Source: Burkholderiales bacterium UBA4615 | GTDB taxonomy: Bacteria > Pseudomonadota > Gammaproteobacteria > Burkholderiales > Burkholderiaceae_E | Direction of reading: 5' to 3' | DNA length: 15,941 nucleotides | Assembly (NCBI GenBank): GCA_002386465.1 | Contig: DGIT01000055.1 | Span: 1 to 15,941, forward strand | Shown here: piece after piece, positions 6,942 through 14,577 of the stretch | How positions within the stretch are numbered: the first letter of the stretch is position 1 | Layout: each line of letters opens with the position of its first letter | Program-made: the position numbers and the translations under genes | The notes under the pieces: generated by a model | Told to the model about the DNA's origin: nothing | The model's input: only the letters and a program-made list of their open reading frames with translations | The model's database searches: none

Positions 6942-7925
6942 TCAGTCCAGTTTGAGTTTCTGTTCGGCCACGACTTTCTTGTAGACCTCGAGTTCGGCCG
7001 CAATCTGCTGCGCGAACTGTTGCGGCGTGTTGCCGACCACCAGGGACCCGGTATCGGCGATGCGCTTGGCGACGCCCGGATCTTCGAGGCTCTTGCGCGC
7101 TGCGGCGTTCAGTCGTTCGACCACAGCAGGCGGCAGCCCCTTGGGGCCGAGCAGTCCGTAGTACGCCATCCGATTGACCGGCGCCAGTCCCACTTCCTTG
7201 AACGTGGGCACATTGGGCAGCACGGGTAAGCGCGCCGGGGCCGCCACCACGATTGGGATCAGTCGGCCGTCCCGGATGAAGGGCAGCGCTGAAGGCATGT
7301 TGTCGAAAATGACCGGTACCTGCCCAGCGACCACGTCGGCCAGGGCGGGGCCTGCGCCGCGGTACGGGATGTGCGTCATGAAAGTACGGGTCAGCGACTT
7401 GAACAACTCGGTCTGCAGATGCCCGATACCGCCGGTGCCGGAACTTGCGTAAGAGTACTTGCCAGGATTGCGCCGAATTTCCTCGACGAAGCTCTTGTAG
7501 TCGCGCGCCGGAAAGGACGGATGCACCGCAATCACGTTCGGCGTGGCGGCCAGATTGATGATCGGCGTGAAATCGCTGTTCGGGTCGTAGCCGATTTTTG
7601 CGTTGATCGCGGGGTTGGCTGCAGTGGTGGATACGGTGGCCATGCCCAGCACGTAGCCGTCGGCCGACGCACGCACCACTTCCAGTGCGCCAATCGCACC
7701 GCCTGCGCCAGCCTTGTTCTCGACCACCACGCTTTGACCGAGGTTGTCGCGTAGCTTGTCGGACACCACGCGGGCCACGATATCGGTGGTGCCGCCCGGT
7801 GCAAAGGGCACGATCAGCCGCACGGGTTTGCTTGGGAAGGTCTGCGCCATGGCCAGTTGTGGGGCCAGTGCCGCAGTGGCCGCGCCCGACAGCAGGCGAC
7901 GGCGGAACAGGAAACGCTCGGACAT
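6942..7925 (-). CDS. Bug-family tripartite tricarboxylate transporter substrate-binding protein
   Basis: 327 residues, the standard Bug length. These periplasmic proteins bind small carboxylates, sometimes for a TctAB permease encoded elsewhere, sometimes as sensors. The start at 7925 has GGAG nine bases upstream; the frame stays open to 7955. The signal peptide spans 1-27, ending AMA|QTFPSKP. It contains a basic FRRRLLSG n-region resembling a Tat motif, though Sec export is equally possible. Family motifs are SKPVRLIVPFAPGGTTDIVAR, LGQSVVVENKAGAGG then IGALEV, HIPYRGAGPALADVVAGQVP and LPNVPTFKEVG. No TctA/TctB permease genes are in the window. It heads a unit with the HTD2-like hydratase and is divergent from aroC (67 bp between starts). 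Confidence 0.93.
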   Translation of the reverse strand: MSERFLFRRRLLSGAATAALAPQLAMAQTFPSKPVRLIVPFAPGGTTDIVARVVSDKLRDNLGQSVVVENKAGAGGAIGALEVVRASADGYVLGMATVSTTAANPAINAKIGYDPNSDFTPIINLAATPNVIAVHPSFPARDYKSFVEEIRRNPGKYSYASSGTGGIGHLQTELFKSLTRTFMTHIPYRGAGPALADVVAGQVPVIFDNMPSALPFIRDGRLIPIVVAAPARLPVLPNVPTFKEVGLAPVNRMAYYGLLGPKGLPPAVVERLNAAARKSLEDPGVAKRIADTGSLVVGNTPQQFAQQIAAELEVYKKVVAEQKLKLD

Positions 7926-7950
7926 GAGGGGAGACTCCGTTCGTTGACGA

Positions 7951-7956
7951 TACAAT
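7951..7956 (+). promoter_or_regulatory. Likely -10 box for aroC
   Basis: TACAAT differs from the -10 consensus by one base and lies 36 bp before the aroC ATG, in the 67-bp region between divergent genes. No good -35 is found at the right distance; the TTGACG just before it (7944-7949) is too close. The opposite strand must also hold the promoter of the Bug gene here, so the two may overlap. Confidence 0.35.
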
Positions 7957-7992
7957 TACGGGCTCTTCCGCCCGCCCCGCAAGCATAGCGCG

Positions 7993-9093
7993 ATGTCTGG
8001 AAATACCTTCGGGCACCTCTTTACTGTCACCACCTTTGGCGAATCGCACGGCCCTGCGATCGGCTGTGTCATCGATGGCTGCCCGCCCGGTCTGGAACTG
8101 GATACCAACGATATCCAGCCCGATCTGGACCGCAGGCGCCCCGGCACATCGCGTCATGTCACGCAGCGCCAGGAAGCCGATCAGGTGGAAATCCTCTCAG
8201 GGGTCTATCAGGGGCGCACGACCGGCACCCCGATAGGACTGCTGATCCGCAACGAAGACGCCCGCAGCAAGGACTATTCGGCCATCGAGCGCACCTTCCG
8301 CCCGGGCCACGCTGATTACACCTACTGGCACAAATACGGTGTGCGTGACCCGCGAGGTGGCGGGCGTTCCTCGGCGCGCCTGACTGCGCCCACGGTGGCT
8401 GCGGCGGCCGTTGCACGCAAATGGCTCAAACAGGCCTATGGGGTGCAGGTGCGAGGGCGCATGAGCCAGCTCGGGCCGTTGCCGGTTCCGCTCACCGACT
8501 GGTCGCAGGTGCCGCTCAATGCCTTCTTTGCGGCCGACGCATCGGTCGTGCCGCAACTTGAGGCCCATATGGATGAGCTGCGCCGCGCAGGCGACTCCTG
8601 CGGGGCGCGCATTGAGGTGGTGGCTGATCACATGCCTGCAGGCTGGGGCGAGCCGCTTTTCGATCGGCTGGATGCCGACATTGCTCACGCGATGATGGGT
8701 ATCAACGCGGTCAAGGGTGTGGAAATTGGCGCCGGGTTTGCTTCGGTGGCCCAGCGCGGCAGCGAGCATGGCGATGAGCTCACGCCAGCCGGGTTTGCCA
8801 GCAACCATGCGGGCGGCGTGCTGGGAGGCATTTCCACGGGGCAGCCGCTGGTCGTGTCCATCGCGATCAAGCCCACTTCCAGCATCCGGCTGATGCGCCG
8901 CTCGGTCGATATCGACGGCGCCGCCACCGAAGTGCAGACACTCGGGCGTCATGACCCCTGTGTGGGTATCCGCGCTACGCCTGTGGCTGAGGCCATGCTG
9001 TTGCTTGTCCTCATGGACCATGCCTTGCGCCATCGTGCCCAGTGCGGCGACGTGCGTGTCGCGGCCCCACCCATCCCGGGGTCGGCCACCTGA
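7993..9093 (+). CDS. aroC: Chorismate synthase
   Basis: 366 residues. It makes chorismate from 5-enolpyruvylshikimate-3-phosphate using reduced FMN, the last step of the shikimate pathway, in the cytoplasm. All three family signatures are visible: TTFGESHGPAIGCVIDGCPP near the start (GESHG at 16-20), RGGGRSSARLTAPTVAA at 121-137, and RHDPCVGIRATPVAEAML at 319-336. DRRRPGTSRHVTQRQEAD, typical of the FMN/substrate site, is also present. The ATG gives the conserved MSGNTFGHLF start, although the ribosome-binding site is poor. An MFS transporter gene follows closely. Confidence 0.98.
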   Translation: MSGNTFGHLFTVTTFGESHGPAIGCVIDGCPPGLELDTNDIQPDLDRRRPGTSRHVTQRQEADQVEILSGVYQGRTTGTPIGLLIRNEDARSKDYSAIERTFRPGHADYTYWHKYGVRDPRGGGRSSARLTAPTVAAAAVARKWLKQAYGVQVRGRMSQLGPLPVPLTDWSQVPLNAFFAADASVVPQLEAHMDELRRAGDSCGARIEVVADHMPAGWGEPLFDRLDADIAHAMMGINAVKGVEIGAGFASVAQRGSEHGDELTPAGFASNHAGGVLGGISTGQPLVVSIAIKPTSSIRLMRRSVDIDGAATEVQTLGRHDPCVGIRATPVAEAMLLLVLMDHALRHRAQCGDVRVAAPPIPGSAT

Positions 9094-9118
9094 GGCCCGG
9101 GACAGTCCGCGCCGCAGC

Positions 9119-9136
9119 GCGCCCGATCGCGGGCGC
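9119..9136 (+). promoter_or_regulatory. GC-rich hairpin just before the MFS transporter start
   Basis: GCGCCC (9119-9124) and GGGCGC (9131-9136) form a perfect 6-bp stem with a 6-base loop, ending seven bases before the ATG at 9144. It lies after the aroC stop with no T-run, so it is not a standard terminator. In mRNA it would cover the region where ribosomes bind for the transporter. Confidence 0.35.
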
Positions 9137-9143
9137 ACGGGCG

Positions 9144-10280
9144 ATGTTCTTCACGTACTTCGCGTATGTGGGCCTGATGGGGCCCTATTTCGGTCTGTGG
9201 CTTGAGGCCGCCGGCTTGTCGATCGTTCAGATTGGCTTGCTGTTGTCGGTGCCGCCGTGGCTGCGCATCGTGGCGCCACCGTGCTGGGGGTGGCTCGCCG
9301 ATCGCACGGGGCGCCAGGTGAGTCTGTTGCGCATCAGTGCAGTCGGTTCGCTGGCCCTCATGCTGATGCTGCCGTGGATCTCCGGGATGCCTGCTCTGAT
9401 GGTCTGGCTGCTGATTCTGGGCTTCGTGAGTGCAGCGCAAGGACCGATCGGTGAGGCCCTTGCGCTGAAGCAGTCCAGTGGGGAACCGGGCCGATACGGA
9501 CGTATCCGCTTGTGGGGCTCGGTGGGGTACATCGTGACGGTGACCCTCGGGGGCTGGGTCCTGGACCGCACGGGAGTGGATACGCTGCCCTGGATGATGT
9601 CCTGCGGATTGGCAGGCTTTCTCCTTGTGACGCTGCTGATGCGCGATCCACCCGCGGTGGTCCGTAGCGATGCGGTGCATGTCTCAATAGGCCGCCGGCT
9701 GCGAGAGCCTGCCGTGGCGGCGTTTCTGGCGTCCGCGTTTCTGATGGTGTTTGCCCATGGCGCGCTCTATGCGTTCTGGTCGATCTACCTGGAGCGCCAG
9801 GGTTACAGCCGCACCGCCATTGGCTTGATCTGGGCGCTGGGGGTGCTGGCCGAGATTGCGCTCTTTGCCTGGCAGCGGGTGCTGTTTGAGCGCTTCGATG
9901 CGATGCGCGTCTTGCAGCTCAGTTTCCTGGTGTGTGCGCTGCGTTTTGCACTGATCGGGGGTTCTGCGAGTGCCCCCTGGGGACTCGTGCTCGGCACGCA
10001 GCTGCTGCATGCGATCACGTTCGGTGCGCATCACAGCGCATCGATGGCGGTGTTGCACCGCTGGTTCGATACGGGTCAGCAGGCGCGCGCGCAGGCGGCA
10101 TTCATCGTGGTGGCCTATGGATTGGGCGGCGGATTGGGCGCGGTTGCTGCCGGCTGGCTGTGGACGCATGTATCGCCCGGCGGGGCGTTTCTGGGTGCGG
10201 CCGTGGCGGCAATGCTCGGCCTGGTCGCGATCTCGCTGGCCGCGCGCATGCAGGCTGTCGCTACGCCGCGCCCGATTTAG
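9144..10280 (+). CDS. MFS transporter, HcaT-like (MFS_1-like)
   Basis: 378 residues from the ATG at 9144; about twelve hydrophobic segments, so an inner-membrane carrier. It begins directly with the first membrane helix (FFTYFAYVGLMGPYFGLWL). The loop between helices 2 and 3 carries the MFS pattern GWLADRTGRQ. GRYGRIRLWGSVGYIVTV and YAFWSIYLERQGYSRTAIG are typical of the HcaT/3-phenylpropionate-permease-like branch. The real substrate cannot be told. The start is uncertain: the same frame is open back to a GTG at 9042, inside aroC. No ATG, GTG or TTG lies between that GTG and 9144, and neither start has a good ribosome-binding site. A start inside the gap would need a CTG overlapping the aroC stop. 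It may be co-transcribed with aroC, with no shared function evident. Confidence 0.88.
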   Translation: MFFTYFAYVGLMGPYFGLWLEAAGLSIVQIGLLLSVPPWLRIVAPPCWGWLADRTGRQVSLLRISAVGSLALMLMLPWISGMPALMVWLLILGFVSAAQGPIGEALALKQSSGEPGRYGRIRLWGSVGYIVTVTLGGWVLDRTGVDTLPWMMSCGLAGFLLVTLLMRDPPAVVRSDAVHVSIGRRLREPAVAAFLASAFLMVFAHGALYAFWSIYLERQGYSRTAIGLIWALGVLAEIALFAWQRVLFERFDAMRVLQLSFLVCALRFALIGGSASAPWGLVLGTQLLHAITFGAHHSASMAVLHRWFDTGQQARAQAAFIVVAYGLGGGLGAVAAGWLWTHVSPGGAFLGAAVAAMLGLVAISLAARMQAVATPRPI

Positions 10281-10372
10281 GCGCCCTGCGGGTAACGCGT
10301 TTTGCACGGGCGTCCTGCGCTACGCTTCGCTGGGTCGATGCAAGCAGATCTGGTACTACAAGGAGCGCAGCA

Positions 10373-11209
10373 GTGGGCAGGGCAGGGTCAAGGCAGGCAA
10401 GGCCGAGATGCATGGCGATGCTGGGCGTGCTGCTCGTGATGGCGGGTTGCCACGGGGGGCGCGGGCTGGGCGTGCCACCGCTCGGACTTGAGCGTGCCTC
10501 ACAGCGCACCGCGCTGGTTTTGCCCGAGGCTGAGGTGCTAGACGCCGCCGCGCAGGCCTATCAGTCGACGCTCCAGGAGGCCCGGGTGGGCGGCGTACTC
10601 GAGACCGATCCGGCCGTGGCGGCGCGGGTGCGTGAGGTGTTCGGGCGTCTGGTGATCGCTACGGCGGCATGGCAGACCGATGTGCCGACCTGGCCCTGGG
10701 AGATTCAGGTGCTGCGTGCAGACGACATGGACGCCTGGTGTTTACCGGGCGGCAGGATGGTCGTCCATTCGGGGCTGCTGACGCGTGCCGGGTTGACCGA
10801 TGATGAGCTGGCTGCCTTGATGAGCCACGAGATGGCCCATGTGCTGCGTGGTCACCCGCGAGAGCGGATCGCGCAGCAGTTTGCCCAGCGCGCGTCGGGC
10901 GCAGCGACGAAGCAAGCCAAGCCCCTGGTGTCCCCGGACTTGCGTCCGCAGGCCTATCTGCCGACCCCAGGCGCTCCGTACAGTCTCGCCCATGAGTCAG
11001 AAGCCGACCGCATCGGTGTGGAGTTGGCCGCTCGTGCCGGATTTGATCCGCGTGCGGCGCGTTCGATGTGGGGCAAGCTCCAGGGCCTGCCGCAGGCTGG
11101 CACCGCCCGTTGGCCGGCGGGGCATCCCTATCCTGCGTCCAGACTGAACGCACTCGATACGTATGCACAGCGGGTCATGCCTTTGTTCGAGCAGGCTGCG
11201 CGGCGCTGA
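10373..11209 (+). CDS. M48-family zinc metalloprotease lipoprotein
   Basis: 278 residues. The GTG at 10373 is chosen because AAGGAG (10360-10365) lies seven bases before it; an ATG at 10412 has no such site. This start gives a strongly basic n-region (MGRAGSRQARPR), a hydrophobic core, and a lipobox VMAGC with the lipidated Cys at 26. It is therefore probably anchored to the outer membrane on the periplasmic side. The M48 peptidase domain shows HEMAH at 152-156 (zinc ligands H152 and H156, catalytic E153) and the third ligand E208 in HESEADRIGVELAARAGFDP. HPYPASRLNAL near the end is the usual M48 substrate-side motif. The family includes LoiP and BepA, which act in outer-membrane protein quality control, so a similar role is likely. 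The 92-bp upstream gap has TACGCT (10321-10326) as a possible weak -10. Confidence 0.92.
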   Translation: MGRAGSRQARPRCMAMLGVLLVMAGCHGGRGLGVPPLGLERASQRTALVLPEAEVLDAAAQAYQSTLQEARVGGVLETDPAVAARVREVFGRLVIATAAWQTDVPTWPWEIQVLRADDMDAWCLPGGRMVVHSGLLTRAGLTDDELAALMSHEMAHVLRGHPRERIAQQFAQRASGAATKQAKPLVSPDLRPQAYLPTPGAPYSLAHESEADRIGVELAARAGFDPRAARSMWGKLQGLPQAGTARWPAGHPYPASRLNALDTYAQRVMPLFEQAARR

Positions 11210-11246
11210 GCGCATTGTATGCAGTGACCAGGGTGCGGCGTGCGGA

Positions 11247-11255
11247 TGGCATAAT
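11247..11255 (+). promoter_or_regulatory. Extended -10 promoter before leuC
   Basis: TGG followed by CATAAT (11250-11255) forms an extended -10 element with one mismatch in the hexamer. A GTGACC at 11224-11229 is a poor -35 with a long 20-base spacer. The leader to the leuC ATG would be about 40 bases, too short for a leucine attenuator peptide. It contains TTCGACG twice (11266-11272 and 11280-11286). Confidence 0.45.
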
Positions 11256-11302
11256 GTCGGGTTACTTCGACGTATCCGATTCGACGCTATTGAGTGGATG
11301 TC

Positions 11303-12706
11303 ATGCACGCCCGAACGCTCTACGACAAGCTCTGGGACGCCCACGTCGTCCATCAGGAAGAGGACGGCACCTGCCTCATCTATATCGACCGGCATCTGGT
11401 TCATGAGGTGACCAGTCCGCAGGCCTTCGACGGGCTCAAGCTCGCCGGACGCAAGCCCTGGAGGATCTCGGCCAATCTTGCCGTGGTCGATCACAACGTG
11501 CCCACCACCGATCGCCGTGCGGGCATCGCCGACCCGATCGCCCGCCTGCAGGTGGAAACCCTCGATGCGAATGCGCGCGAGCAGGGCATCACCTATTTTG
11601 ATATTGCCGACAAGCGCCAGGGCATCGTGCATGTCATCGGCCCTGAACAAGGCGCCACGCTGCCGGGTATGACCGTGGTGTGCGGCGATTCGCACACGTC
11701 CACCCATGGCGCGTTTGCGTGTCTGGCTTGGGGCATCGGCACGTCCGAGGTCGAACTGGCCCTGGCGGCGCAGTGTCTGACTGCCAAGAAAGCGCGCAAC
11801 ATGCGAGTGCTGGTCGAGGGACCGCTGGCGCGAGGCGTCACCGCAAAGGATGTCGTGCTGGCCGTCATCGGGCGCATCGGTACGGCGGGTGGCACCGGCT
11901 TTGCCATTGAATTTGCAGGTTCTACCATTCGTGCGCTCAGCATGGAAGGCCGTATGACAATCTGCAACATGGCCATCGAAGCCGGTGCACGATCGGGCAT
12001 GGTCGCTGTGGATGACACCACGATCGCCTATCTGAAGGGCCGGCCCATGTCACCCACCGGCCCCGACTGGGACCGCGCCGTGGCCTACTGGCGCACCTTG
12101 CGATCCGATGAGGGCTCAAGATTCGATGCTGAAATCCGCATCGATGCCACGCAGTTGAAGCCCCATCTCACCTGGGGCACGTCACCTGAGATGGTGGTAT
12201 CGATCGAGGATCGGGTGCCCGATCCCGACAAGGAAAAAGACGCCGTGCGCCGTGAAGGCATGGAGCGCGCCCTGGTCTACATGGGACTGACGCCCAACAC
12301 GCCGATGTCCGAAGTGCGCATCGACAAGGTGTTCATCGGCTCGTGCACGAACTCGCGCATCGAAGACCTGCGCGATGCGGCGGCGGTCGTGCGCGGCCGT
12401 CGTCGGGCCGACAACGTGAAACTCGCCATGGTGGTGCCCGGCTCCGGACTAGTGAAAGCGCAGGCCGAGGCCGAAGGCCTGGATCGCATTTTCCGTGACG
12501 CGGGGTTTGAGTGGCGCGAGCCGGGCTGCTCGATGTGTCTGGCCATGAACGCCGATAAGCTCGAGCCCGGTGAGCGCTGTGCGTCCACCAGTAACCGCAA
12601 CTTCGAAGGCCGGCAGGGTGCGGGTGGTCGCACCCATCTGGTGAGCCCGGCCATGGCGGCGGCGGCAGGCGTGTTCGGCCATTTCGTCGACGTGCGTCGT
12701 CTCTGA
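11303..12706 (+). CDS. leuC: 3-isopropylmalate dehydratase large subunit
   Basis: 467 residues. With LeuD it isomerises 2-isopropylmalate to 3-isopropylmalate in leucine synthesis; the subunit carries a 4Fe-4S cluster. Family features are RTLYDKLWDAHVVH at the start, LVHEVTSPQAFDGL, VVCGDSHTSTHGAFACLAWG and GTSEVE. The three cluster cysteines are Cys348 in FIGSCTNSRIEDLR plus Cys409 and Cys412 in GCSMCLAMN. STSNRNFEGRQG and MAAAAGVFGHFVDVR close the protein. The ATG at 11303 gives the usual LeuC start; an in-frame GTG at 11294 would add three residues. It is first in the leuC-leuD-leuB-asd run. leuA is not in the window. Confidence 0.97.
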   Translation: MHARTLYDKLWDAHVVHQEEDGTCLIYIDRHLVHEVTSPQAFDGLKLAGRKPWRISANLAVVDHNVPTTDRRAGIADPIARLQVETLDANAREQGITYFDIADKRQGIVHVIGPEQGATLPGMTVVCGDSHTSTHGAFACLAWGIGTSEVELALAAQCLTAKKARNMRVLVEGPLARGVTAKDVVLAVIGRIGTAGGTGFAIEFAGSTIRALSMEGRMTICNMAIEAGARSGMVAVDDTTIAYLKGRPMSPTGPDWDRAVAYWRTLRSDEGSRFDAEIRIDATQLKPHLTWGTSPEMVVSIEDRVPDPDKEKDAVRREGMERALVYMGLTPNTPMSEVRIDKVFIGSCTNSRIEDLRDAAAVVRGRRRADNVKLAMVVPGSGLVKAQAEAEGLDRIFRDAGFEWREPGCSMCLAMNADKLEPGERCASTSNRNFEGRQGAGGRTHLVSPAMAAAAGVFGHFVDVRRL

Positions 12707-12739
12707 CCCTGCGCCCACACGGACCCGGAGGACTCAAAC

Positions 12740-13393
12740 ATGCAAGCATTCAACGTGGTGCGCGGGATTGTCGCCCCACTCGATCGCGCCAATGTCGACA
12801 CCGACGCGATCATCCCCAAGCAGTTTCTGAAGTCGATCAAGCGCACCGGGTTCGGCCCGAATCTGTTCGATGAATGGCGCTATCTCGACCGCGGTGAACC
12901 CGGCATGAACAATGCTGTGCGTCCGCTCAACCCCGATTTCGCCCTGAATCAGCCCCGCTACAAGGGGGCATCGATTTTGCTGGCCCGCAAGAATTTCGGC
13001 TGTGGCTCGTCACGCGAACACGCGCCCTGGGCCCTGGATGACTACGGTTTCCGCGTGGTCATCGCCCCCAGCTATGCCGACATCTTCTTCAACAATTGCT
13101 TCAAAAACGGGTTGTTGCCGGTCATTCTCTCGGAATCGGAGGTCGACCAGCTTTTCCATGCTGTGGCCGCCTTCCCGGGCTTCGAGGCAATCATCGATCT
13201 GCCGCGCCAGGTGGTGTCCAGCGCTGATGGCTCGCTGTCGTTCGGGTTTCAGATCGACCCGTTCCGCAAGGACTGTCTGCTTAATGGCTGGGATGACATC
13301 GGGCTGGTCCTGCGTCATGCCGATAGGATCCGTGAGTTTGAAAGCCGTCGGATGCACGAGCAGCCCTGGCTGGGCAAGACCCTCGCCAGTTGA
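12740..13393 (+). CDS. leuD: 3-isopropylmalate dehydratase small subunit
   Basis: 217 residues, the swivel-domain partner of LeuC; the two together form the isomerase. It begins FNVVRGIVAPLDRANVDTDA then IIPKQFLKSIKRTGFG, as LeuD proteins do. It carries the substrate-specificity motif NFGCGSSREHAPWAL (GCGSSREH at 87-94) and APSYADIFFNNCFKNGLLP. GGAGG (12727-12731) lies eight bases before the ATG. It follows leuC by 33 bp. In some Burkholderiales an entericidin-type small gene sits between these two (from memory); none fits here. Confidence 0.97.
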   Translation: MQAFNVVRGIVAPLDRANVDTDAIIPKQFLKSIKRTGFGPNLFDEWRYLDRGEPGMNNAVRPLNPDFALNQPRYKGASILLARKNFGCGSSREHAPWALDDYGFRVVIAPSYADIFFNNCFKNGLLPVILSESEVDQLFHAVAAFPGFEAIIDLPRQVVSSADGSLSFGFQIDPFRKDCLLNGWDDIGLVLRHADRIREFESRRMHEQPWLGKTLAS

Positions 13394-13428
13394 GTCGAGT
13401 GCGGCCCGTGCTGGCCGATGCGCTCTGA

Positions 13429-13461
13429 CGATGTGTTTTCCCGCGATGTGTCCACGATGTG
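13429..13461 (+). repeat. Three CGATGTG copies between leuD and leuB
   Basis: CGATGTGT occurs at 13429-13436 and 13444-13451, and CGATGTG at 13455-13461, in the 102-bp gap between leuD and leuB. The copies start 15 and 11 bases apart. The gap holds no gene or clear promoter. It could be a binding site or chance. Confidence 0.4.
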
Positions 13462-13495
13462 CCGCCCTATTCACCGCTAAAGAACGTCCACCACA

Positions 13496-14551
13496 ATGAA
13501 GATTGCAGTGTTGCCAGGCGATGGCATTGGCCCCGAAATCACCGCTCAGGCGGTGCGTGTCATCAATGCCCTTGGGCTGGGCATCACCATGGAAAACGCC
13601 CTGGTGGGCGGTGCCGGCTTTGATGCCGCGGGCGATCCCTTGCCGCAAGCCACCCTGGACGTCTGTGAGCGTTCGGACGCGATCCTATTCGGCGCAGTGG
13701 GCGGTCCTCAGTACGACGCCTTGCCGCGTGCGCAGCGCCCCGAGCAGGGTCTGTTGCGGTTGCGCAAGCATTTCGACCTCTATGCCAACCTGCGCCCGGC
13801 TCTGGTATACCCCGAGTTGGCGCACGCCTCGTCGCTGCGCCCGGAGCTGGTTGAAAACCTCGATCTGCTGATCATTCGCGAGCTGACCGGCGATATCTAT
13901 TTTGGGCAGCCGCGCGGCGTGCGTGTCAATGAAGCGGGTGAGCGCGAGGGTTTTGACACCATGCGCTATACCGAGCCCGAGATCCGGCGCATCGCCATTA
14001 CCGCGTTTGAGGCATCGCGCAAGCGCCAGCGGCGGGTCTGTTCGGTCGACAAGGCCAATGTGCTCGAGACCACCCAGTTCTGGCGCGACGTGGTGATTGA
14101 TGTGCACAAGTCCTATCCGGACATCGAGCTCACGCACATGTACGTGGATAACGCCGCCATGCAGCTGGTGCGCAATCCCAAGCAGTTCGATGTCATGGTG
14201 ACCGGCAACATGTTTGGCGACATCCTGTCTGATGAAGCCTCGATGCTGACTGGTTCCATTGGCATGCTGCCCTCGGCATCCATCAATGCAAAAGGGTTCG
14301 GCATGTACGAGCCCATCCACGGATCGGCCCCTGACATCGCAGGCAAGGGCGTCGCCAATCCGCTGGCAACCATCCTGTCTGCAGCCATGCTCCTGAGGCA
14401 TTCGCTCAATCAGGAAGCCGCCGCCAAGCGGATCGAGGCGGCCGTCCGGAAGGTCCTCTCGCAGGGTTTGAGGACTGCTGATATCACCGAAGCGGGCTGC
14501 AAGCAGGTGGGCACCGTTGCCATGGGCGACGCGGTGCTCGCAGCGCTCTGA
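13496..14551 (+). CDS. leuB: 3-isopropylmalate dehydrogenase
   Basis: 351 residues. It oxidises and decarboxylates 3-isopropylmalate with NAD to 2-oxoisocaproate, the third step of leucine synthesis. It starts MKIAVLPGDGIGPEIT, the normal form. Substrate-binding arginines are in RLRKHFDLYANLRP and LLIIRELTGDIYFG. The catalytic Lys186 is in SVDKANVLETT. The dehydrogenase signature NMFGDILSDEASMLTGSIGM spans 238-257 with metal-binding Asp242 and Asp246. The NAD-binding loop is EPIHGSAPDIAGKGVANP at 272-289. Its ribosome-binding site is weak (AAAGAA, rather far upstream). It is separated from leuD by 102 bp and from asd by 26 bp. Confidence 0.98.
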   Translation: MKIAVLPGDGIGPEITAQAVRVINALGLGITMENALVGGAGFDAAGDPLPQATLDVCERSDAILFGAVGGPQYDALPRAQRPEQGLLRLRKHFDLYANLRPALVYPELAHASSLRPELVENLDLLIIRELTGDIYFGQPRGVRVNEAGEREGFDTMRYTEPEIRRIAITAFEASRKRQRRVCSVDKANVLETTQFWRDVVIDVHKSYPDIELTHMYVDNAAMQLVRNPKQFDVMVTGNMFGDILSDEASMLTGSIGMLPSASINAKGFGMYEPIHGSAPDIAGKGVANPLATILSAAMLLRHSLNQEAAAKRIEAAVRKVLSQGLRTADITEAGCKQVGTVAMGDAVLAAL

Positions 14552-14577
14552 GTCTGCGGCTCGCGGAAGGAATGGTC

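Noticed and set aside
7944..7956. TTGACG plus TACAAT as a complete promoter
   Set aside because: The two boxes are only one base apart, so they cannot serve as -35 and -10 of one promoter.
6895..8157. 420-codon minus-strand open frame
   Set aside because: It overlaps the Bug gene in another frame and the aroC start on the opposite strand; both overlapped genes have clear family signatures.
8197..9138. 313-codon minus-strand open frame
   Set aside because: It is antisense to aroC, and the product lacks any domain-like pattern.
9932..10372. Long N-terminal extension of the M48 protease frame
   Set aside because: The upstream part overlaps the MFS gene in another frame and codes for an implausible Cys/Arg/Gly-rich stretch. 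The GTG at 10373 with AAGGAG is the sensible start.
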